DNA of 64,000 bases from Arthrinium phaeospermum (lineage: Eukaryota > Ascomycota > Sordariomycetes > Amphisphaeriales > Apiosporaceae): the NCBI GenBank assembly GCA_006503535.1, contig QYRS01000010.1:1922001-1986000 (forward strand), read 5' to 3'. The notes below the pieces were generated by a model. The model had not been told where the DNA came from and searched no databases. It worked only from the letters and a program-made list of their open reading frames with translations. The translations under genes were made by a program, and so were the position numbers. This document shows, one piece after another, positions 35,804 through 48,162 of this stretch. Position 1 is the stretch's first letter. Each line of letters begins with the position of its first letter.

Positions 35804-36763
35804 AAACGATACCAATAGACATAAGCGAGCGAGTCATGTATATCCTATGAATTAATGAAAAAAATACCACATTGATACCAACCATGATATTTTTCTTCTT
35901 TGATGTGATCTTCCCGTACGCAGCGCTGCCGGCCCATATTAAGTGTAATGCGGGCCTGCCATCTGTCCGGTCGGCGGGGATTTCCTTCGGTAGACGATTG
36001 AACCTTATCCGAATGCATTCCGACTGGCCGTTGAGAGTATGTTGTGCGTCTGTATGTGCACTGGGAGCGCATTGATGCAGGAACTGTGAAACTGATCTTT
36101 GCAGCAGTGCTTTCGGTAAGCGATTTTTGGCGTTCATTCATTCTTAATTCAATATTTATTCCACGTTATCCCAATGTTTTAAAAGGGAATAAGTAATCCT
36201 TTACTCGAGAACTTCCTATTATCCTCCCTTGAGACATCTTGTTCACTCCAAAAAGAGTGAATGCTTATACCGAGAGTCGATAGGTGACATGTCCTTGCGA
36301 AGCAAAGTACTGATGCTTACATGCAATGTGTCGGAGCGCAGTCCGGGTGGCTTCAGCGAAAATACGGCAATAGGCTTTCGCCAATTGTAAGTTGTGCATA
36401 CTGTAGGATCTTGAGAGCAATCAAAGCTCAGAAGTCAATAGTCTCGCACATGATAGCTCCCCATGACCGAATCCAATCAAGTAATCTGCTTGGATCTTCG
36501 AGATTGCCTTATCAAGAAACTATCGAAAGCGGGTATCATCGGCCATCGCCGAAGGAGCCGCTAAGTGGTGAAGCGGCGCTTTGCGGTAGCACCACTGCAG
36601 CATAAAGACTAACACGGGACCCCTCTGTAGCTCAACTGATCTAGCAATCAAGTCCCGAACTACTATCACCTAGACAAATCCCGAAACGCGAGTGCAGAAT
36701 CTAGAGACAAGATTCCTTAATTCGAAAAGACCCATCACACTTATACCGAGCATTTTCACGATT
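35804..36763. other. Intergenic region
   Basis: About 960 bp between the MDR and dioxygenase genes on the same strand, with no coding signal. Confidence 0.6.
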
Positions 36764-38127
36764 ATGGCATCGAACATCCGCGTGGAACCGGGCGTCTTCC
36801 CCGAGTCGTCGGGCATCGACTTTGGTGCTTCAGTCTCTAACGTAGACCTTGAACACCTGAATGGTAAGGACCAAACGAGAACACCATGGCTTTGAGTATT
36901 CAGCCCCATGGGAGCCATGAATAAGTGACCTTGAAATGATGATACTGTGGATAAAAGGGAGAATACCCGTACCCAATCGGTAACCTCCTCGGTAAGCTAC
37001 CCCCATCTCTGTTTCCAGCAAAGAGGAGATGCTGACATGCAACCTCTCATATTACAGATGCGGACTTTGCTGCCATCCGTGAAGCACTCTTCACCCACCA
37101 GGTGCTCGTGTTCAAGAACCAGGGCCACGTGACGCCCAAGGCGCAGTACGAGCTGACGCACCGCTTCGACCCGGCCGCCGCGTCCAAGTACGGTCATGGC
37201 GACACCGCCACGGGCAACAAGCGCAGCATCCTGCACCCGGACCTGCGGACCATCCCCCACCAGCCGCAGGTGCAGGTCATCGGCCACGGGCGCGTGGATG
37301 AGTACGAAGGACTCCGCGACCTGCGCCTGCGCCACCCGCACCACCGCACCTTCCACGCGACGGCCGTGCCCGACCACGAGGACCACGACTTCACGCGCTT
37401 CTATCGCTGGCACATCGACGCCGCCCTCTACGGCGCCGACCTGGCCCCGCCCGTCGTCACCACCCTGCTGGCCGTCAAGGTCCCCGGCGGCGGCCGGCGC
37501 CAGACGTGTCGCTACGAGGACGGCTCCGGCGACGAGCTCGACGTCCCGCTCGGCACCACGGCCTTTGTGAGCGGCGCCGCCATGTACGACGCCCTGTCCG
37601 AGGCTGACAAGGAGTTTGCGCGCACGACCAGGGTCGAGTACGCGCCGCACCCCTACGTGTGGATGTCGGCGGCGCGGTCGCGGTCCAACGGGCTGGGCCT
37701 GCTGTCCGAGGGCCGCGAGCTGGGGCCCGAAGACCTCCCCGCCCCCGTCGACGAGGAGGCGCTCCAGATCCTGCCCATGTGCTGGCGCAACCCGGTCACG
37801 GGCCGGCTGGCGCTGCAGGTGCACCCCTCTGCGGTGCGGCGGCTGCACCTCGGCGACGGCATCGTGGTGGACGACCTCGCGCGCGTGCGGGACATCGTGC
37901 ACCGCCTGCAGCGGCCCGGCATCGCGCCGCGGCGCGTCTACGCCCACGACTGGCAGGAGGGCGACCTCGTGCTGTTTCACAACCGCGGGGTGCTGCACTC
38001 GGTTGTCGGGGCGTTTGCGGAGGACGAGGTCCGGCTGTTTCGGCAGTGCAACATCGCGGCTAGTTATTTCCCGGAGGGGCCTTTGCCGGAGCGGTTGGGG
38101 GCGGAGGCGGTGGCTGCTACGGCTTGA
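36764..38127 (+). CDS. xanA: Alpha-ketoglutarate-dependent xanthine dioxygenase (XanA-like, TauD/TfdA fold)
   Basis: Exons 36764-36863 and 37058-38127 (194 bp intron) encode 389 residues. The Fe(II) facial triad is visible as WHIDAALYG (His152, Asp154) and HNRGVLHSVVG (His347), close to the ligand positions known for Aspergillus nidulans XanA. Blocks that set XanA proteins apart from generic TauD enzymes are present: PLGTTAFVSG, YAPHPYVWM, NGLGLLSEGRELG, LPMCWRNPVTGRLALQVHP and LQRPGIAPRRVYAHDWQ. The expected reaction is oxidation of xanthine to uric acid with alpha-ketoglutarate, oxygen and Fe(II). This allows purine salvage as a nitrogen source without, or alongside, molybdenum xanthine dehydrogenase. 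It is probably cytosolic. The second exon is very GC-rich, which produces long antisense open frames that are not genes. Confidence 0.85.
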
Positions 38128-38950
38128 AGATGACCATCAGCTCTTTTATGAGAGGTGGTTTGAGTACTATTTCTGCCATGGAGGCATTTGTACTTATTTG
38201 CGCCGAGGCAGGACAATGGCCTCAGGGCGAGGTGATTTACTAGTTTGTATGGGTACCTACCATTGTAGTAATCTGACGATTTTCTTCTGGTTGAATGCAT
38301 GTTTGACGTAGACGTGCAATGGGCATAAATGCTCACAATAGGATAGGAGGTGGAATAAGCACATACAGCTGTTACAGCTTGCAACTTACATACCACCTCC
38401 CGCCCTAGGGTGCGATATATGCAGGACGTCTTAGAGATTATCAATTTGTCGAATGCCTTTTTGGCAGAGATAAAGATACGAGACTAGAAACCCTGGAAAT
38501 AACGTAGCACTTATGTCCGAATAATCCCCTCTCAATGAAAGTTATTCACGGAGTTTTCCTCAAGGTAGTCGGATGCCAGGCACCGAGGCGCTGCGCTCAG
38601 AACAGAACTACATACTTGCTACTGGCCATCGCTGTAGCTACGGGATAGAGGGGCTCTGCCCCCACCAAAGCTCTTACCTCCGAACCCCGACCCGAAACCG
38701 ACAGGGCAGCTTTTAGCGGAAGAATGTTCCACCAGGTTCCTAATTATTAAGTGAGCACCAATCCGATGACTCTTGACTCTCCCTCAGCTGCCAGCTCCCC
38801 TCTAGCTCTGGGTCCAACATCCAGTCGTCATTGTAATTTTTGCCATCATTGCGGATACTTCAACCCATCCACGGGTCTCAAAACTCTACCCTTCTTCGAC
38901 AACTCCATTTTGTTTGCGCCCAGAGAAACCCGGATATCATTGTCCCGAAA
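38128..38950. other. Intergenic region
   Basis: About 820 bp between two plus-strand genes. No coding or repeat signal is seen beyond short frames. Confidence 0.6.
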
Positions 38951-40056
38951 ATGTCGTTCACCATGGCGGTCCGACCAGGCCCTGCGCGCCTGGCGACAAA
39001 GCTGCCGCAGCTCACCAAGACGGCTTTGCGCACCAATGCGCCCATCCGCTCGTTCCATCGCGCATTGAGCAAGCCTTCACAGACCTTCTTCACGTCGCGG
39101 ACGCTCACGGCGGGCTCTGTCCTCCGAACCACCTCTCGAAATGCCTTCTCGCAGGCCCGTTCATACCAGTACCAATCCAGTGCGCCTGCGGCCGACTCGG
39201 GCTCCGTGATGCGTCGCCTGCTCACCGGCGGAGCCATCTTTGGTGGTACCCTGGTCGCCATCAACGCCGTCTTCAACCGGGAGACCCGTGAGGATGGCGG
39301 CATGCCTTACTTCGAGCGCGAATACCTCAACTCGACCTTCATGCACACTGGTCTCGGCATTGGCATCATCGGGTTGACCGCGCGACAGATGGTCATGTCG
39401 GGCTTCGCCTACCGTTTGATGGTGACGAACCCTTGGGCTGTGGCGATCGGTGGCATGGCCCTTAGCTTCGGCACCATGATTGGCACTCGCATGATTGAAC
39501 CTGACAAGTAAGTCTTTGCCTCGGCTCAGCGTCTTGATTTCCCGGCAGCTGCTAATATCTGACTTCTAGCTACGTTCCCAAGTACGCTCTGTGGACAGCT
39601 TTCAATGCTACCCAGGCGGCCTTCGTCGCCCCTCTGCTCGCATTCGCCCCGCCCGCCCTGATTGCCCGCGCTGGTCTGTACACCGTCGCCATGATGGGTT
39701 CCATCTCGTTCGTCGGCGCTACCGCCAAGCAGGAGAAGTACATGTACATCGGTGGCCCTCTGCTGGCTGGCGCTGCTATAGTCATGGCCTCGGGCCTTGC
39801 CCCTCTTGTGATTCCCGCCACAGCTACCAGGACCCTGGCCCTCACCCAGAACCTCTGGCTGTACGGTGGTCTTGCCGTCTTCGGCGGCTTCACGCTGTAC
39901 GACGTGCAGAAGGTTCTTCACCACGCCCGCATGGCGGAGCGTGGAATCATCAAGAAGGATCCCGTCAACGAGAGTATCTCGCTTGAGCTGGACTTCCTTA
40001 ACATCTTCATCCGAATGGTGCAGATCTTGATGTTGCAGCAAAACCGACGCAAGTAA
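38951..40056 (+). CDS. GHITM/MICS1-like mitochondrial inner-membrane protein (Bax inhibitor-1 family)
   Basis: Exons 38951-39507 and 39570-40056 join in phase (GTAAGT donor, CTAG acceptor) to give 347 residues. The first 80 residues are rich in Arg, Ser, Thr and Ala without acids, a typical mitochondrial targeting sequence. Seven or so hydrophobic segments follow, including GGAIFGGTLVAINAVF, LGIGIIGLTARQM, WAVAIGGMALSFGTMIG, LAFAPPALIARAGLY and LWLYGGLAVFGGFTLYDVQK. The stretch FGGFTLYDVQKVLHHA and the C-terminal SISLELDFLNIFIRMVQIL match the UPF0005/Bax-inhibitor signature as found in GHITM. The animal homologue maintains cristae and is linked to proton-calcium exchange; the fungal role is inferred. 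A second in-frame ATG at 38966 is an alternative start. Confidence 0.88.
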
Positions 40057-41300
40057 AGATTGACTCGGGGGTATATGACGGCCAGGGGTAGATCTCGATG
40101 GTGCCTACGGCAGAAGAAACAAATTCATGGCTAAAGAAAGCCACCTTTTGGTGCTTAAAATTACGAGCAGCCAAAGACTATTTAAAGCGAAACTCCCCTC
40201 TGCAAGCAACTCCTCTCTTGATGAGTTATTACCAGTTGCGACACGACCGGACCTGCCTGGGGGATATGTATTATGGTGTTTAGAATAATGTAAAACATAC
40301 ATGAACTCACTGACTTGTTCCACATTGAGATGTTTCTGAATGGCATTTTGCAGGTTTTCTGGGTACCAACCACACCGGTCTTCAATTCAACCAACCAGCC
40401 TCTTTGATGCGGTTGGGTCAAACTTGGTCTTTTTTTGTCCGTCCAAAGTTCCATCTATGCCCATCTCAACTGTAGATAGAAGGTTTCGAGAGCTTTTCTA
40501 GCAAACCGCTCGCTCCTTTAACTCAAGCTCTGATTTTTGATGAGCCTGTGCTGTGCTGTGTGCCGTTTTTTTTATTCCGAGTCAAAGGCTATGTTTAGCC
40601 GAGACTTGACCTGTAGAACCGGGAATACGGCGTGTCTTGCCAATGAACATCCACCAAGGGCGGGATTTCTGTTTCTTTTGGAGAGTCACGTCTGAGCATT
40701 GAAAAGCAGTTCGGCTGGGGAGGGAAATTGGAAACCTGCAGGTCCGGTGTAAGTGCCTGTCGAGAGCCCGCATTAGCAGAATGGCTCATTACGGGATTGC
40801 TTACATTACATTGATGCTTTTGCCGCACTGTATGAGTTAGGTAGGTTAATTACCTGCAGTGTCTGGCCCTCTGCTCTTCTCATCCTGCCAAAGTCAAAAT
40901 TGTCTGACACCGAGACGCTTAGTAGATCAACTGCAGCTCGTGTGCCTCCTTAGCAGCAAAGATGCTCACGGAACACGCCATGGCGCCCGAAGGCTGGGAT
41001 GGAAATGGAAATGGCTATGACTATGTAATACACCTGATCTGTCGGCCAGACTGAAGTCCTGATCTCCATTATCTGTCGGTACTTTACTTATTTGACGGCC
41101 TGCATCGTCTGGAAACCCGAACCATTCGATGATTCCGTCTCTTCTCTTCTCCCGTCTTTGTGTGTTTCCTGCCTTCCGGTTCTGGTGGTTGTCCTTCTCA
41201 AAGAGACGGGTGCATAGTTGAATTCAGTCGTCCTATATATCGTTTCAACCCAGCTATATCTATCTACCAACATACTATTTATTCGGCGCCCCGAAAAAAC
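40057..41300. other. Intergenic region
   Basis: About 1.2 kb upstream of the inferred first exon of the F-box gene. No supportable gene is seen. Confidence 0.55.
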
Positions 41301-43699
41301 ATGTCGCGAACGTTTATGGAGAGGCATGGATCAATGTGAGTGCGATTTGCATGTGCTTGCGCTGGTTTTGTTCGTGTTTCCCGACCCGACCTACCTACAA
41401 TACAACCCATGTTGAACGGAGCCTTCGATGGATCGGAAGTTTACAGGGCTCTTAACGCCGGGTACCCCCTCGGTTCGCGTTGATTCGATCGATTAATTCC
41501 CCATCCTGCCGTCCAATCCCCAGACCCCCGGGCTGGGTTGTCATGCGCCTGCCTCAGCCTGTACTTTGTTCTTACTCTCCCCATGGCAAAAACCTGGAAG
41601 GCGCACAAGGCACTGCAGCCGCCAATCGCATGGGAGATGAATGATTTGCAGCTCTGAAAGGCGGCAGCAGCAGCAGCAGCAGCAGCTCCTTCCCGCCCGA
41701 GGGAGCAACCCATGATTATTCCACAAGCGGCCAGGAATCAAATCCGAACGAGTGGTATAACCGCCATAGAGTTTGGTCAACATTTCATGCATTTCCTTCC
41801 CTCTTCCTCATTCCTCCCTGCCCGTCCCGCTCCCACCCCGGAGAACACCCCAAAACTGTTATATGCCAATTTAATCCTTGAGAACCATATCCCAGCATCC
41901 GTTTCATTGTACACGCATATATTTGGCAGATCAAAGCGACATGAACTTCTCCGCTGACAACTGATCCTCTCTTTCTCCCCCACCACAGCAATTCGGTGAG
42001 GCGCCTCAAGTCCAAGCGCCTGGCGCACTTCGTCAAGAGGGTCTCGTCCATGCGCATATCCTCCCCGCCAAACATGGATAGTTGGAACCAGCTGTTTCCC
42101 CAGGCCATGGACGTGACGGGCGCAACCCACGACACATCCACGGGGGATGAAGATGTGGAAATCGCCGGCGCTACCGTCAGCTTCGGTGGCAATGCTGCCG
42201 ACACCAAGCCCGGAACCCTTGGAACTGGCCTCACCTCACTTTCGCCCTCGTCCATGACGGTGCGCAGCAAGCCACACCCAGCGAGGTCAAAACTCCTGGA
42301 CTTGCCGCAAGAACTCTTAGATTCCATCACCAGCTACCTGTCTCCCGCCAACATCGTCGTGCTTGCCCTCGTCAACAAGGAGTTACTCGGGCGATTCATC
42401 CAGTCCGCTGCTCAGCCCCCAACAGGAGAGAGCCCCCAAACGTCAGATCCTGATGCCTCGAGTTGCTCCGGTCTCTCGGACCAGCCCACCAATGTCCTGA
42501 CCCCTCTGGCCTCCAAAGTGCTGGGCGACTATGTCAAGAAAGTGGATTCACCTAAACACCGGGTCCGTAGTGCTCTCCTGAGTTTGCTGGACAACGACCT
42601 ACTTGATCTGGTGTACTGCTACAAATGCAAGCGCCTCCACGGCCCCTTCGTCCCTTTCAAGGACCGCGCATTTGCGCTCAAGAAGGCTGTCCGATGCGTC
42701 GATCACCCGCCGGATCATCATATCCCCTCGCGGGCAAACCGGAAGCTGCTTCGCATTATCACCAAACGGCGCAAACAAGGGGCCGAGTACGCTGACCTTA
42801 TGGCTCAAGTGAACAATACCGCCACGGTGTACAAGAACGGAATTATGGTCCAGACTTCGTTGCGGATGAGATACCGTGGCGACAATCTCCTCCTTCGACG
42901 GCAGCGCATCGTTTCGTCCGTCGACAAGACGCCGCTGTCCCTTTGGCGATTTGTCCAGCAGCTTTCTGATCTGCCCAACCCGTCTGCCACGTGCGATCCA
43001 AAAGTGCTGACCATCTGCCCACACCAGACCTGGCGCTCGCGATATGGGAAATTGTTAGGGCAGCTCTTGACGCATCTATGTAAGAAGGCCCATAGGGGAG
43101 ACGTGCCTGGCATTCTTGCGGCAGGCTTGTGTTCAGCAGAATGCTTCAGTCACGAACCGTATGACGTCGCGGCCAATGCCGGTAATTCCGTCTTCGACCG
43201 ATTTTCTCAAATTGACGCCGGCCATGCGATGTCTTCGACGTCTTCGCTGTCGACGGAAGTTCCCAACAACGCTCTAGATACCTTTGGGAGTGGCGGCGCA
43301 TGTGCTGCTTGCACGACTGACTTCCACATGGACGTTGTCAGACTTCCAGAGCCATTCCAATGGGGCTTTGCGCTCACTACGTGGCTCGACCTCGGCCACG
43401 TCGATTTCTGTCCCAAATGGGATTCTCACCGAGATCTCCGGCCACCGCGACCATATGTAAGAGTCAGCGACGAGCTTGGCGCGGCCTGCCGGCAGTTTGA
43501 GAACGTGGCCCAGCTGGATCACTACGTACCGGTCGTTAATGAACTTAACCTCGAGCGCATGAAGAACTATGGCTGGGCCGAAAGGGCAGCACAAGGCCGG
43601 GATCGATACGTTGCCTGGAACTCGGGACACTGTGCCGACCCAGTCACCGGGTGGTTTGCAGACCCCGATCCACTGTTCGATGAAGATCTGACAGGTTGA
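41301..43699 (+). CDS. F-box domain protein
   Basis: The main open frame (41989-43699) lacks a good start, since its first start-like codon is GTG directly after an acceptor (CACCACAG). A short upstream exon, 41301-41335, has an ATG (MSRTFMERHGS) and a GTGAGT donor. It joins in phase to give NSVRRLKSKRLAHFVKRV and a total of 581 residues. The implied intron is 653 bp, long for this genome. An F-box lies at about residues 114-147 (LLDLPQELLDSITSYLSPAN, then IVVLALVNKELLGRF). The C-terminal half holds several Cys/His pairs (VYCYKCKRLHGPF, CSAECFSHEP, CAACTTDFH) reminiscent of zinc-binding repeats in fungal F-box proteins. It would bridge Skp1 to a substrate in an SCF ubiquitin ligase. The target is unknown. 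If the upstream exon is wrong, the first internal ATG is at 42053. Confidence 0.75.
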
Positions 43700-44416
43700 T
43701 ATCAGTGCCGTTCAGTTGGACTGGAATGGCATGTGCATTAGCGACGCTGGAAATTGTGTCTGATACACAGATACCATTGAGCCTCTTTGCGGGGGGCAAA
43801 CGGCTGGAGTTTTGGTCTGTAAGATGGAGGTTAGAGTTGCGGAGGCCAATTGCGGCAACTTTCGTCTGCGGTGGTTTTACGAATCATGTTCATAAATGTC
43901 CAAACCAGTGGACTTCGATTATCACAGGGCTGGATGCCATCGTCGGGCTTAAATAAGACCATAAAAGATGGCACATCAAGGCGTTACATTGTACGGTTAG
44001 ATTAACAATTTTCCTTCATGTGCCCGCATGCCGGAGACACAGCGAGGATTATTGCACACAAAGATGGCATTTCATCTAAATATGGAATGAAATAATAAAT
44101 TTCAAAGCTACCTAGCTACCCGGCCCAGTTCGAATATGTTGAAAAAACCAATAATAAGGGGTATGTAGTGAGCCGACGCGAAATTCCCAAACCAATGTAC
44201 ATGCATGCTCCCGACGAAGCGGGATGAATTCCACCTGTAACGAACGCCCCTCCTACTTACTACCTGCGTGAGCATTTCCCTGCCAAAAAGAAGTCATCGC
44301 TAGCCTCCTCCTCCGCCAGCTTTACGTAGCCAAAAGTTGATTTTGTCCTTTCTTCTCTTTCCTTCATTCCTGTCGTCTTCTCGTAAACCTCGCCGCCGCC
44401 GCCACCCTATTTTACT
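43700..44416. other. Intergenic region between convergent genes
   Basis: About 720 bp holding the 3' UTRs of the F-box and MsrA genes. The middle is AT-rich, with no gene. Confidence 0.6.
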
Positions 44417-45186
44417 CTACGTCAACGGCGGGAAGGTGCGCAGGTAGTGGCTGGGGCACTCGTAGCCGCCGGGGTTCTTGTCGAGGTAGAGCTGGTGGTA
44501 CGTCTCGGCGTCCCACCACTGGCCGGCGGGGACGATGTCGGTGACGACGGCGCCCTTCCACCACTGCGCGCTGGCCTGGGCCGTGACCTCGCGGGCGACC
44601 TTTTCCTGCTCCGGGCCGTGCGTGAAGATGGCGCTGCGGTACTGCGTCCCGCGGTCGGGGCCCTGGCTGTTGGCCGTCGTCGGGTCGTGCATCTTGTAGA
44701 AGAACTCGAGGAGGTCGCGGTAGGTGAGCTGTTTGGGGTCGTAGATGAGTTGGGCGGCTTCGGCGTCTGCAGCGGGTGCGTTAGTCTTCAAGGGAACGGA
44801 TCGACTTTGTTTAGGTAGTACGTACGGCCCGTGTTCCCACCGCACACCTCGCGGTACGAGGGGTTGCTGGCGTCGCCGCCGATGTAGCCGACGCGCGCGT
44901 CGTACAGGCCCTTGCCCGCAAAGTGCTTGCGGTACATGTGCTCGACGCCCCAGAAGCAGCCTGCGGCGACGGTGGCCTTCTCGGCGCCTTCGGGGATGGT
45001 GGTGGTGGTCATGCCGCTTTCGGTTGCGCCGGATACGCCGAGACGGGTGGTGGTGGTGAGGGGCCGGAAGAGTCGGGAGATGAAGTTGGGCGCGTTCGAG
45101 AAGAAGGCCATGTGCAGGATCAGGTAGGCGAGGAGGGAGCCGAGGGCGAGGTCTTTGAGGAGGCTCAGGAGGGCCGAGAGGGTCAT
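44417..45186 (-). CDS. msrA: Peptide methionine sulfoxide reductase A
   Basis: Minus-strand exons 45186-44826 and 44766-44417, split by a 59 bp intron with GACTAAC branch point, encode 236 residues. The catalytic GCFWG motif puts the nucleophile at Cys77. Family blocks follow: VGYIGGDASNPSYREVC, NTGHAEAAQLIYDP (built across the splice), FFYKMHDPTTANSQGPD, GTQYRSAIF and the C-terminal GYECPSHYLR. The enzyme reduces methionine-S-sulfoxide in proteins with thioredoxin and protects against oxidative damage. The 60-residue extension starts with a hydrophobic segment (LALGSLLAYLILHMAFF) followed by an Arg/Thr-rich stretch. It may be a membrane anchor or a mitochondrial leader. An internal ATG at MTTTTIPEG (residue 59) would give a cytosolic form. 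Confidence 0.92.
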
Positions 45187-45896
45187 GTACGTAGAGCCGA
45201 GTAGTTTATTAGGAGGGGGGAAATGAGAAAGATTGATGCGAAAATTCAATTCAGCTATGGGTTTCGTCGCAATTGTTATTATATATGTTTCTCGTAATAG
45301 CAATGTAGAAAATCCATTCCGCCATTGAACCCTTCCCACATTAGTGCCCCTCCCTTTTTGGAGTCGCAAAAGCGCACTCGGCGCAGGAAGTCGTGACGTG
45401 TGAGGGGCAGGCAAAGCAAAGCAGCAGTGCCTGAGCGCCCACCGCCCGCCGTGCCGCCCTATCGGGATTTGTCATCGGCTTTAACACTAGCCTGCTAGCG
45501 GCGGGCCCACGAGCGAGCGGCGGCACCCCAACACTGCCAGATTGAGATTGAGGCACAGGAGGAGGGCCCGCCGCGCGCCCCAATCCAGTCTGGGAGAAAT
45601 CAAATTCAGGGTCTTCGGCTCTTTTGCTAGTCATTGCGCCCCAACTCAGGAATCGCATTCTATGCCAGATGCATCTCAATTGATTTGGAATATGTAGCAT
45701 GTGATCATCAGATGCGGTTGATCTTAGTAGTATTAGGAGGTATGTATTTTAGTATTGAAAACCAGTCATAGCGACGCAAACGGTATGCGCAGTGCTTACT
45801 CATTGTTCAGGCCCCCCGCTTCGCTCGTACTCCTCATAATGCGTTCGTCGCTGTAAAACAAAACAGGTACCGCCTATCGTAGCTTACATCAGTGTA
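45187..45896. other. Intergenic region left of the transposon
   Basis: About 710 bp of ordinary base composition upstream of the MsrA gene. It changes abruptly to AT-rich DNA after 45930. Confidence 0.6.
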
Positions 45897-45930
45897 CTAC
45901 ACCCGTACAGGTTCCCCCCTGAAAGTTTGT
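45897..45930 (+). repeat. Left terminal inverted repeat
   Basis: CTACAC, an 8-base block CCGTACAG not found on the right, then GTTCCCCCCTGAAAGTTTGT. Apart from the extra block it differs from the right end at one position. Confidence 0.75.
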
Positions 45931-48136
45931 CTAATTTTAACCGATATTAATATATTATGTTTTATTAATAAAATTATATTAATGTATAAATATTAAATAT
46001 CTAGTTATAATATATATTAAATAATTATATTATATATATTAATCGATTTTATAACGTTTTTAAATATTTTAAAGTAAATAAATAATTATTAATATTAATC
46101 GATTTTAAAAGCGTATTAAATTAATAGATAATATAAATAAATCGAATTTTATAATATTTTTTAATATTTTAGAAATTAATTATTATTAATTTAAATAATA
46201 ATATATAAAAATTTTAATTTAATTAAAAATATATTAGAATTTAATTTTAATTAAAAATAATATATTTAATAGTTAATTAACGCGTTATTATTAATAATAA
46301 TTAATTAGAATCGCTTAGGTATTAATTAAACTAGTTTATAAAAATAAAGACATTATATACCTTTAAAAGTACGTTAAATCTCTTATAAAAAAGCTTTATT
46401 ACCGATATTATAAGGATAGCAGTCTTTAAGAATTTTTTTAAATTTAAACTAAAGGTTTTTAATAATATTTAAGTTAAAGTTTTTAAAAAAGAAATCGATA
46501 AACTAGCTTAAAAGGAAATAATATTTAATTTATTCTTTAATTAACTTAAAGTTATAAGCCGAAGCGTTATCCTATATAAATTAATATTAAGGGTATTATT
46601 TAATAAACTTTAAAAGTAACGATAGAATACGTTATTAATAAGTAAAGGATTTAATCGTACCTTAAAATTTTAATTATATAATTAAAGGGCTAATATTTTT
46701 ATTAATAATAGCCCCTTAAAATATTTAACCGTGCCGCTTATACTTAATTTTATTATAAATAAATAGATTTTTTTTAAGTAAAAGAGTAACGTTTTTCTAA
46801 TTATTAATAATACTATTAATCTAATATTTATTAATAAATATAACGTTTTTTTAATTATTTATAATTATATCGGTATATTATACGAATTTTAAACGGCGTT
46901 AATAATAAGTTATAATAAGCTTAATATAATATAATTAAAGGATACGAAAAAACCTTATATTAAAAAAGGTATATATTATTACTTTTTTTTAAAAAAGTTT
47001 AATAGTAAAAATATATTAATTAAATTAACTTTAAAAAAAAAAGTGTTAAAATAATATTATATTAATAAATTAATTCTTAATAACTTCCCTTTAAAATATT
47101 TTAATAATACCAGCCCTTTCGTTATTTTAATAAGCGAGGTTAATGTTAAAAAGGATAGTATATTATATTTATTAATAAATAAAGCTTAAAGCGTCGGTAA
47201 TTTCGTTACGGGTAAAATATATAATAATATAGTGTTTTAATTTAAATTCTTTCTTTATTTATAATCTCGTAAGTTCGTCGGCGTGTAATAAGATTTTAGT
47301 ATAGGGGAAGGTTTTAGAATTTTTATCGACATTAAATAATATTATAAACTAGTTTTTAAAACTTATTACGATTTTATTTATCGCCTTTATAATTATTAAA
47401 AGAAAGGTAAGGTCGAGGTAATTAAGTAAAAAGAGTTTTAAATTAAAGGGTTAATATAGTTAAATTAATTATTAATTAATTAATTAAGGGAATTAAGAGT
47501 TAATTTATTAAAGTTATTATTATATTAAATTCGCTAAGGCCGGCTTTTAATAGCTATATTAATAAGCTTTTAATTTAATATTATTTATTTTTTAAGATTA
47601 AAAATTAAATTAATAAAGGGGTAATTTATTAATAGTTTTTATTTAAGTATTAAATAATAAGTAATATTAAAAATATTAATTTATTATAACCGGCGTTAAA
47701 GCTTTTATTATTACTAACGATATTAATAAAAATGTTTTAATAAATTAAAAGTATTTAAATTATAATAAAATAAGGTAAAAAAAAAATAAAGAAAGGAAAA
47801 AAAGATAAGGAGTAAATACTAATATATATAAAAAAAGTATATATTAATATAATAATAGTGTTAATATATAAAGGAGTAATTTAAATAAATAGTTAATCGG
47901 TAATTATATAAAAGTTTAATTTAATAAGAGATTTTACCTTTTTCTTTTTAAAATAAAACGACCTTTTATTTTTATTAAAACTTTATAAATAATATTAAAA
48001 AAGGTATTAATTACTTAAAATATCGATAAAAAGTTAATTAATATATTAATTATATCGAGAGGTTAGTATTGTAATAAAAAAGTATATTTTTCGTTAAAAG
48101 TTAGCATTTAGAAGTAGATATCGACTCCATCAAATA

Positions 48137-48162
48137 ACAAACTTACAGGGGGGAACGTGTAG
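48137..48162 (-). repeat. Right terminal inverted repeat
   Basis: On the reverse strand it reads CTACAC and then GTTCCCCCCTGTAAGTTTGT, matching the left end with one mismatch and without the 8-base block. Adjacent bases to about 48100 also look unmutated. Confidence 0.75.

Larger units (their letters stand above)
45897..48162. mobile_element. RIP-degraded DNA transposon with inverted termini (probable Tc1/mariner-type)
   Basis: From about 45931 to 48100 the sequence is almost wholly A/T, with stops in every frame, few CpA/TpG steps and some CpG left. That is the mark of repeat-induced point mutation. The ends are not degraded. The left end (45897-45930) and right end (48162-48137, reverse strand) share CTACAC, then GTTCCCCCCTG, then AAGTTTGT, in inverted orientation. 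TA dinucleotides flank both sides (45895-45896 and 48163-48164), suggesting TA target duplication. The left copy carries eight extra bases between CTACAC and GTTCC. The 2.27 kb length fits a one-gene fungal Tc1/mariner or Fot1-like element. No transposase remnant can be read. The family assignment is inference. Confidence 0.75.

Noticed and set aside
36997..37998. 333-codon minus-strand open frame
   Set aside because: It is an artefact of GC-rich codons on the opposite strand of the xanthine dioxygenase exon.
45931..48136. AT-rich island as a centromere or mitochondrial insertion
   Set aside because: It is only about 2.2 kb, bounded by matched inverted termini with TA flanks and CpA-poor, which fits a RIP-mutated transposon better.
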